Positions 58,051 through 64,000 of a DNA stretch of 64,000 nucleotides are shown piece by piece. Source of the DNA: Aquila chrysaetos chrysaetos (lineage: Eukaryota; Chordata; Aves; Accipitriformes; Accipitridae); the NCBI RefSeq assembly GCF_900496995.4, contig NC_044019.1, positions 7,971,501 to 8,035,500 of the forward strand. The letters run 5' to 3'. A model generated the notes under the pieces. It was not told where the DNA came from. It saw nothing but the letters and a program-made list of their open reading frames with translations, and searched no databases. Position 1 is the stretch's first letter. Each line of letters opens with the position of its first letter. A program made the translations under genes and the position numbers.

Positions 58051-61000
58051 TCCCTGAGAAAACAGTTTCCTTTCGTATCTCGAGTGCAAACTGACTGCCC
58101 TCCGTCCCACCAGCCTCCCTGGGTCTGAGGGCACCTGTAATCTCCCAGCAACATGCCCAGGCGCCAGCCCAGCCAAGCTGGCCCCCAGAAATCTCTGGGG
58201 CCATGGGGACCACCAGGAAGATGAAGCTGCAGGTGCTCCTCCAGGAGAGGAGCAGGTCCAGCACCTGCCCCCCTTCTGCTGTGACCACCCTAAGCTTCAC
58301 CAAGGGGCATCTTCTCTGGCCCATGGCAGTTGTCAGCTCCAGAGACGAGGAATGGTGCTTGACAAAGCAGTGGGCATATGGAGAGCAGCTTCTGTGCAGG
58401 TGACAACCGATTCTCAGGTCAACGAACACTGCACAGGAGAGACATTCCCTGATGTGATCAAAGGTCACAAAACAAACTCCCACAGGAGTGAGCAGCCCCG
58501 GGGAGCTCCCCACACCCGCTCCCTGGGCAAGGTCCACGGCTCTGCCATACCCGCTGAGGAGCAGCTGCTGTATGACCTGAGCCATGACCTGGCACTTGCA
58601 GCTCGCTTCCTTGCCTCCTCTCTGGCTGACACATGGTGAGGATTCCCGAGACCTCCCTTCCCAAAAGCAGAGCAGCCACATGGGCTGCCCATCACAACCA
58701 GCACCAACACCAAATCCACCAGACTTCTGGCCCTGAGCACTTCATTGATCCTTCTGGGAGCTCAGCATGTCCATGGGCTATTCCTGTATTTTGATGAAAA
58801 ACCCACTTCATGGGAGCTGTGAATTTCTTCCAGCACCTTCATTTCACATAAAGAAACAGGACAAATTCCCAGGGTCAAAAAGCTGTCCCCTTCTGCACTT
58901 CATCCAGGGGTGCAATATGCTCAGAGAGTGACCAGACCACCACACGGATCAAGATCAAACCACCTACCAGCTCAGTCACTAGCACAGAAACTGGGGGGCA
59001 GCCATACGCAGCCCATGTCCGTATGGAGAAGCCGCATCTCCTCCAGCTTCTGTGTTCCCTCCAGCTCCTGTAAGCATTACCTCTTGGTAGGTCACTTAAC
59101 TGGCCTCTCCCCAAGTTTCTGGGCCCATTTCTCTCCCCTGGTGCTCTTTGCCTGGAACAACAAGCAGAACTGTGCAAAGCCATGACACAGCTGGATTCCC
59201 ATGGAACCGTGGCAGACACCAGGACAACTTCTCATGTAGGGTCCCATGTCTGTCCCAGGCAGCAGTTCAATGAACCGGGCAGACACTGGGCTGTGTGCCA
59301 CTTGGGAACCTGAGGTGGCATGGCCATGTTGCAGTGAACAGGAACCCAAGGAGGGAGTATTTGTGGTGGTTTGGGAGAGATCATCCTCCTGTGTTTCCAC
59401 TGGGATATTTCTTCACCAAAAGCACCAGTCTACGAGCTTTGGCTTCAGCACCCTTTGGCTGTGAGCACCTGGGGCAGGAGCCAAGCCTGGTGGGGCGAGC
59501 TCAGGGCAGACTCTCCAGAGTACAGCCAGGGTCATTGACAGCCATAGAGGTGAAACACCGATGTTCCCTCCAGCCATTCAAAGTGTTTCAGATCCCCCAA
59601 TTCTTCAGGGTGAGAAACTCACTGTGCTGCAGGAGGAGACAGAGAGGGTGTGACTGGCAGCCTGAGGGGCTGTAGGAGCTGGTATCATTGATGGCCAAGC
59701 TCTGCACCCTCTGGGCTGAAAGAACAGCAAAGGCACACAATCCAGTGTGTGAAGAGGGTTTGTGAGCTTCTCCAGCCCTAAAACTGCATAAAAAAGGTCA
59801 CAGTCTTTCTCTTTCCCAGGCCTCCACCAAGCATGCTGCATCCGAGTTTCCTCTGAGTTTCCTAATTAGACAAGGGCTGGTGTGTCCGATCCAGGGCATA
59901 CACCATCTCGTGGACCCAGACTTCTGACCTCATCTATGACTAGAGCTCTCCTAGAGAAATGTTTTGCACTGGCACTTCTTTCTTGGGCTAAGGATGCTTC
60001 TCCAGGGAGCACTGAAGTGGAGACACACTGCTCAGAGCTGCCTTAGAAATCTTCCTCCAAAGCTCCTCTGCTTTTCCATGGCCCCTCATTTATAGCAAGA
60101 GAAAAGGCACAGGTCCACAGTGAGCAAGAGGCTGGGGATCCCATTGCTGCACACTCTGAACAAGGTGCTCTGGCTGGCTCTGGTAGGACACATCCCTCCA
60201 GAAGCCCTGTGGCTGTGGTAGAGGCAGAGGACCCAGCTAGGTGTAAGATCCAGTGATAATCCAGGCACCAGAAACTCAAGCTCTCTTCTGTAACACATAT
60301 AACCCATCCATCTTGGCTGGCAATCAACCAGCACAGAGGAAACAGGACAAAACATCAGGCCCAACCACTCATGCATCATGTGAAATGACCGGGCTATGTC
60401 AGATTCCAGCACCAGCTCTACTCTTCACAAATGTTGGAGGTCTCTGCAATTATCCAGTTCACTGGGATTTGAACAGCCAAAATCAGCTCCTAGCACTGAC
60501 CCACAAACCCAAATCACAGATCAAACAACAGAAGAAGCAGAGGCTTTTGGCTTGTGTTGAGCAGAAAGCTGCAGGAAAAGGAAACACTCCAGCTGAAGAG
60601 TCACAGGTCCTCCAAGCAGGTGTGAGCACTGTCACTGCTTGGTAGAGGACAGAAAAACTCAACTTGCAGTGATGGTCCACAATGGAGACCCCACAGAACT
60701 GGTGGCTGTTTGGCATGCTCCATGAAGCAAAATGGGAGCTCCATACAGCACCATCTTGTAGGATAGAGCCAGGTGGGATGGCTAGTCCATGGGAAGACTT
60801 GCACCTGTGTGGCCTTCACCCAAGTAAGCATGGAAGAGATGGGAGCCCTTGTAAAGTTACTGCCACTTAACTGCATTGTCAGATATGATGGGGTCAAGAT
60901 TCATAGCTCAAATAGCCAAGCTTAAGAAAACAAAGGCTAGAGAAATGACCACCAAGTTGGAATAAAATGGTACCAGTCCTCTACCATGTCTTCCGTACAT

Positions 61001-62119
61001 AAAAGTAAACCCCAGAACAGAAAAAAAATCCAAATAAAACAGTGCCAGAGACTAGGTACACAGAGCTTCACATCTGCTTTCCAAGGGCTTCTCCTAGGGT
61101 CACGTCTCTCAGCACAGGACTGCTAACTCCCTTCTGCTTTTCAGACTCTCCTCTTTCACCCATACAGGACAGCAATGCTGAGGCACCCTCAACACACATG
61201 CACATCCCATGTCTGCACATCTGTAGATGCCACTAGATGAGAGCACCACTGTTGTTCCCACATATAAGAGGACCAGTGATCCACACGGGATACTTGAAAG
61301 GGTTTGCATGTGCAAAACCTTTACTTCAGGTGACCCTTCCAAAATCACAACCCACTCTCTCGTCTCTGGGATAGCTCAGTTAAGCTGTGATCCCTGCTAG
61401 GGTTTCCAAGGTGCAGACAGCTTCAATGGGGAAAGGAAGAAGGGACAATGGAGCTAACCAGAGCTATTAGACCTGCCCCAGGAAAGCTGCAGCAATAGTC
61501 ATGCTCTGCCTGCACACTGAAGAGCAGCATGATGCAGTTTGCCTGCAGCTCCCACCATAGGGGCATGTCTCCCCCAACATCCCTGGGCGTGGGAGACAAA
61601 GGGATCAGGATGTGCAGGATGCTACCAACATGGAAGAACTTCACTGGAAATAATTAGTCCTTGTTAGGAGAAAATCCTAGGGAAATTTTTGGCAAAAAGA
61701 TGGGTAGAATCCTTTTTCTGTTTTGTGCTCTCCCTGCCTGGAAAAGTCCTTCTCCTGTCTAGCTTTTATGATTTGGGGCCTTGGAAAGTGTATTTTTCTT
61801 TGTCAGACTGGTGATTCATTACAGACTGGAAAGAAATGGATGTTCCTGGGCTGCAGGGTCCTGAACTGCCCGACATTTGGGATGCCACCTAACAATTATC
61901 CTTAATTCATAGCCCCATTGTAAAGGTGTCTGCCTCTGCAGTCAGTGCAAGGACATCACCTGGTCTCTCTGCAGAGCTGTTCCATGAAAGCATGTGCATT
62001 AGCTGTGTTTTATTCAAAAACGGGTTAATTTGTGCCCTCTTCTCCCCCAAGCACAGTAACACAATCAATCTCAACAGAGGTGCTTGGCTTTCTCCTCCCT
62101 TCTCCAGCCGTTACTTCTT
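58051..62119. other. unassigned sequence
   Basis: No gene is recognised. A 211-codon minus-strand frame (58681-58046) and an overlapping 91-codon frame with a hydrophobic leader-like start (58740-58465, starting at GTG, not ATG) have no family similarity. The rest is mixed-composition noncoding DNA without a named repeat. Confidence 0.45.
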
Positions 62120-62560
62120 GGCTCTTAATAAATTATTCAGCTTTCCTAAATATGCATAGGGGTCTCATTAACAACTAATTTTGCTTATTTAAAACAACTG
62201 CATAATCAAACCACTATAGTGTTTCGCCTTTCTTATAGATATGAATTATTCATGTGCTAGGAATCTGCATACAAATTTATTGATTCTTAAAAAGGCGCAT
62301 TTTTCACAGCCCGGAAAAAAAGAAACCCTGATTATTCTGGTTTTGAACGTTTTGGCCCAAACTCCCATTTAACAAATCATATGGTGTTTTCCTGGGAACA
62401 GACAGCAGGCAAACCCATAGCATCACCAAATGCACCTGGAATTCCCGAGTGCAACGAAAGGGAGTGTTTCCAACATTGCAATTAATCATTTGCACAGTCT
62501 TGACTTGCAGCCCTTTCCCAGAGTGCTAATGGTTTATTGTTGCAGCATCCATTTCACACT
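62120..62560. promoter_or_regulatory. candidate conserved noncoding element or enhancer
   Basis: The longest calm AT-rich stretch of this part of the window, with no simple repeat and no transposon signature. Recognition-type words include ATAAATTATTCAGC at 62128, ATGCAT at 62152-62157, the inverted repeat ATGAATTATTCAT at 62241-62253, and ATTAATCATTTGCA at 62481-62494 (POU/homeodomain-like). It contains no maintained frame. This texture is common in deeply conserved regulatory elements near developmental genes, which is an inference. Confidence 0.3.
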
Positions 62561-62970
62561 GACTTCTTGGTGCCTTTAGGTGCTCCCATAAAAGCCACAA
62601 AGAACACCTGGGCGAGGAAGGGACATCTTGTGAAGGCATGCAAAGCCAGCAGTATCACTGGATCCAATCTGGGGTTATCCCACAAAGAAAGCACTGAAGA
62701 TAAAAACGTGTACAGGTTCAAGAGACAGCATGCACCAATACATGCTTTCAGTCTTCAGGCCTGCTCAGCCACCACCACTAAGGGACGCAGGGTGTTAAGC
62801 ACCCACACACATGCCCCCGCACATTCACGCCCCTTGATTCCTATACTGGCCTGTTGCATCTTGTCTCATTCTGAAGCTCTTCTGTAGAGTTGCGTTTAGA
62901 GATCCATCCCCAGATCCTACATCCTTCTTGCATAGATCCCTGAGGAGCTGGTCCCATTCTGCTCTTAGGC
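62561..62970. other. unassigned sequence
   Basis: Noncoding spacer between the candidate element and the terminal CR1. A 116-codon plus-strand frame (62537-62887) has no family similarity. Confidence 0.5.
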
Positions 62971-63320
62971 TCACAGAATTACAGAGTAATTCAGGTCAGA
63001 AGGGACCTCTGGAGGTTTCTAGTCCAACCTTCTGCTCAAAGCAGGGTCAGCTATGAGATCAGACCAGGTGTCTCACAGCTTGATCGAGTCTTGTCTTGAA
63101 AAATTCCAAGGGTGGAGACTGCAAAACCTCTAAGCAACCTATTCCACCATTTGACTGTCCTCATGGTGAAGAAGTTTTTCCTCATATCCATTCTGAAACT
63201 ATTTTTTCAATTTATGTCTGTTGTCTGTCCTCCTCCTGTCATGCATTAATGTGAAGATCCTGGGTCTCTCTTCCTGATAAACTCCTTCCTCAAGCACTCC
63301 TGGTTATCATTACTCTCCAG
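62971..63320 (-). mobile_element. CR1 LINE fragment, minus orientation, longest copy
   Basis: The plus strand begins with TCACAGAATTACAGAGTAAT, then AGAAGGGACCTCTGGAGGTT, then CTAGTCCAACCTTCTGCTCA and AAGCAGGGTCAGC, the reverse complement of the CR1 3' end. It continues with CTTGATCGAGTCTTGTCTTG and TTCCAAGGGTGGAGACTGCA. Further on are GGTGAAGAAGTTTTTCCTCA and TGTCTGTCCTCCTCCTGTCA, matching the deeper CR1 3' UTR. At about 350 bases it is the longest CR1 in the window but still lacks the reverse-transcriptase part. Confidence 0.93.
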
Positions 63321-64000
63321 CCTTCGAGGCCTGCCTAAATCTCAGGCTGAGATCCAGAGGAGCAGTGGCCTTAATGACACCCACAGCATCACAAACCTCT
63401 ACAAACATCTTCTCATTCTCAAAAAGGGCATTTTTGGAGGAGGCTTTGACAACCCCATCCCATGAAAAGGGACTACAGTGAATGTTAGAAATGGAGCCAC
63501 GGAGCAGTGACCTACACCTCATCGTAAACAAAGAAGGAATTAGAAGCACCTGTGCATCTTCTTGCAGGTACTACCAGGTCCTCAGTCCCTGGCAAATCAT
63601 ACCTGCTGGTGGTTGAAGGTCTGAAGGGAAGATGAAGAGTGTCTCTGTGCTCCCCAGTTGGAGTCCTTGGTATGAACCCCAGCACAGACAGCTCCTTCTG
63701 AGGTATGCTATGGGCCTCCAGCCTAGAGGCAGGTCCATAAATGCCAGGTAGAATCCCAGGGAATGTCCATTGCTTGTGCTTGCAGGGTATTAGCAATGCT
63801 CTGTCAGTTGGCAAGAGCTGCAGGTATGTCAGTCTTTGCAGAGAAGCTTCGAGCTGCAAGTCCCTCAAGAGCTCTGATCTTCACTGTCTGGGGACACTCC
63901 AAGCTCAGGACAGTGCTCGCATCTGCAAGCCAGTGTCCAGGAGCTCCCTGCTCAGTTCCTAATGGCTGTAGCAGTATTCATAGGGAGCTTGGGTTCACTG
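63321..64000. other. unassigned sequence at the window end
   Basis: No gene is recognised. More diverged CR1 sequence could extend a little past 63320. Frames are short and overlap on both strands. Confidence 0.5.

Noticed and set aside
58465..58740. Minus-strand frame with a hydrophobic leader resembling a signal peptide
   Set aside because: It begins at GTG without an ATG at the leader start, overlaps a longer minus-strand frame in another register, and shows no hormone, enzyme or known secreted-protein pattern.

Overview
The window looks like nuclear DNA from a bird. The evidence is six truncated CR1 retrotransposon fragments, the dominant bird LINE, and one solo retroviral LTR of a type widespread in avian genomes. 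CpG is generally scarce. No operon, ribosomal RNA, tRNA or CRISPR array was seen, and no long conserved protein was recognised. Reading frames are short and broken, and the six of 200 codons or more match no protein family I know. The best description is a gene-poor intergenic or deep intronic stretch.

Layout: 1-10218 is unassigned single-copy sequence with one CR1 3' end (4886-5043) and AT-rich parts (6831-8520). A 75-base, nearly perfect fold-back lies at 10219-10293. A guanine-rich block with tandem structure and quadruplex potential lies at 13613-13656. Between 20 and 26 kb there are two exon-like stretches (20501-20668, 25126-25266), a G15 run (23910-23924) and an AT-rich block. The solo LTR (26106-26687, minus strand) has a perfect 5-base target duplication. 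From 26.7 to 32.5 kb there is only weak evidence of old coding-like frames. A mixed AT-rich and CpG-enriched block at 32491-32960 resembles a regulatory element. From 33 to 57 kb there is mostly unassigned sequence, three CR1 remnants (46895, 51638, 56212), another exon-like stretch (39753-39875) and two candidate conserved noncoding elements (45400, 50390). The last part holds a CR1 tail (57185), a 170-base polypyrimidine tract (57545-57713), two further candidate conserved elements (57880-58050 and 62120-62560) that share a related 33-base core, and the longest CR1 fragment (62971-63320).

Recognised interspersed repeats cover only about 1.6 kb of 64 kb. The most unusual single structure is the fold-back at 10219-10293, which could encode a small-RNA precursor on the minus strand. 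All regulatory and exon calls outside the repeats are inferences from sequence texture and need alignment or RNA data.
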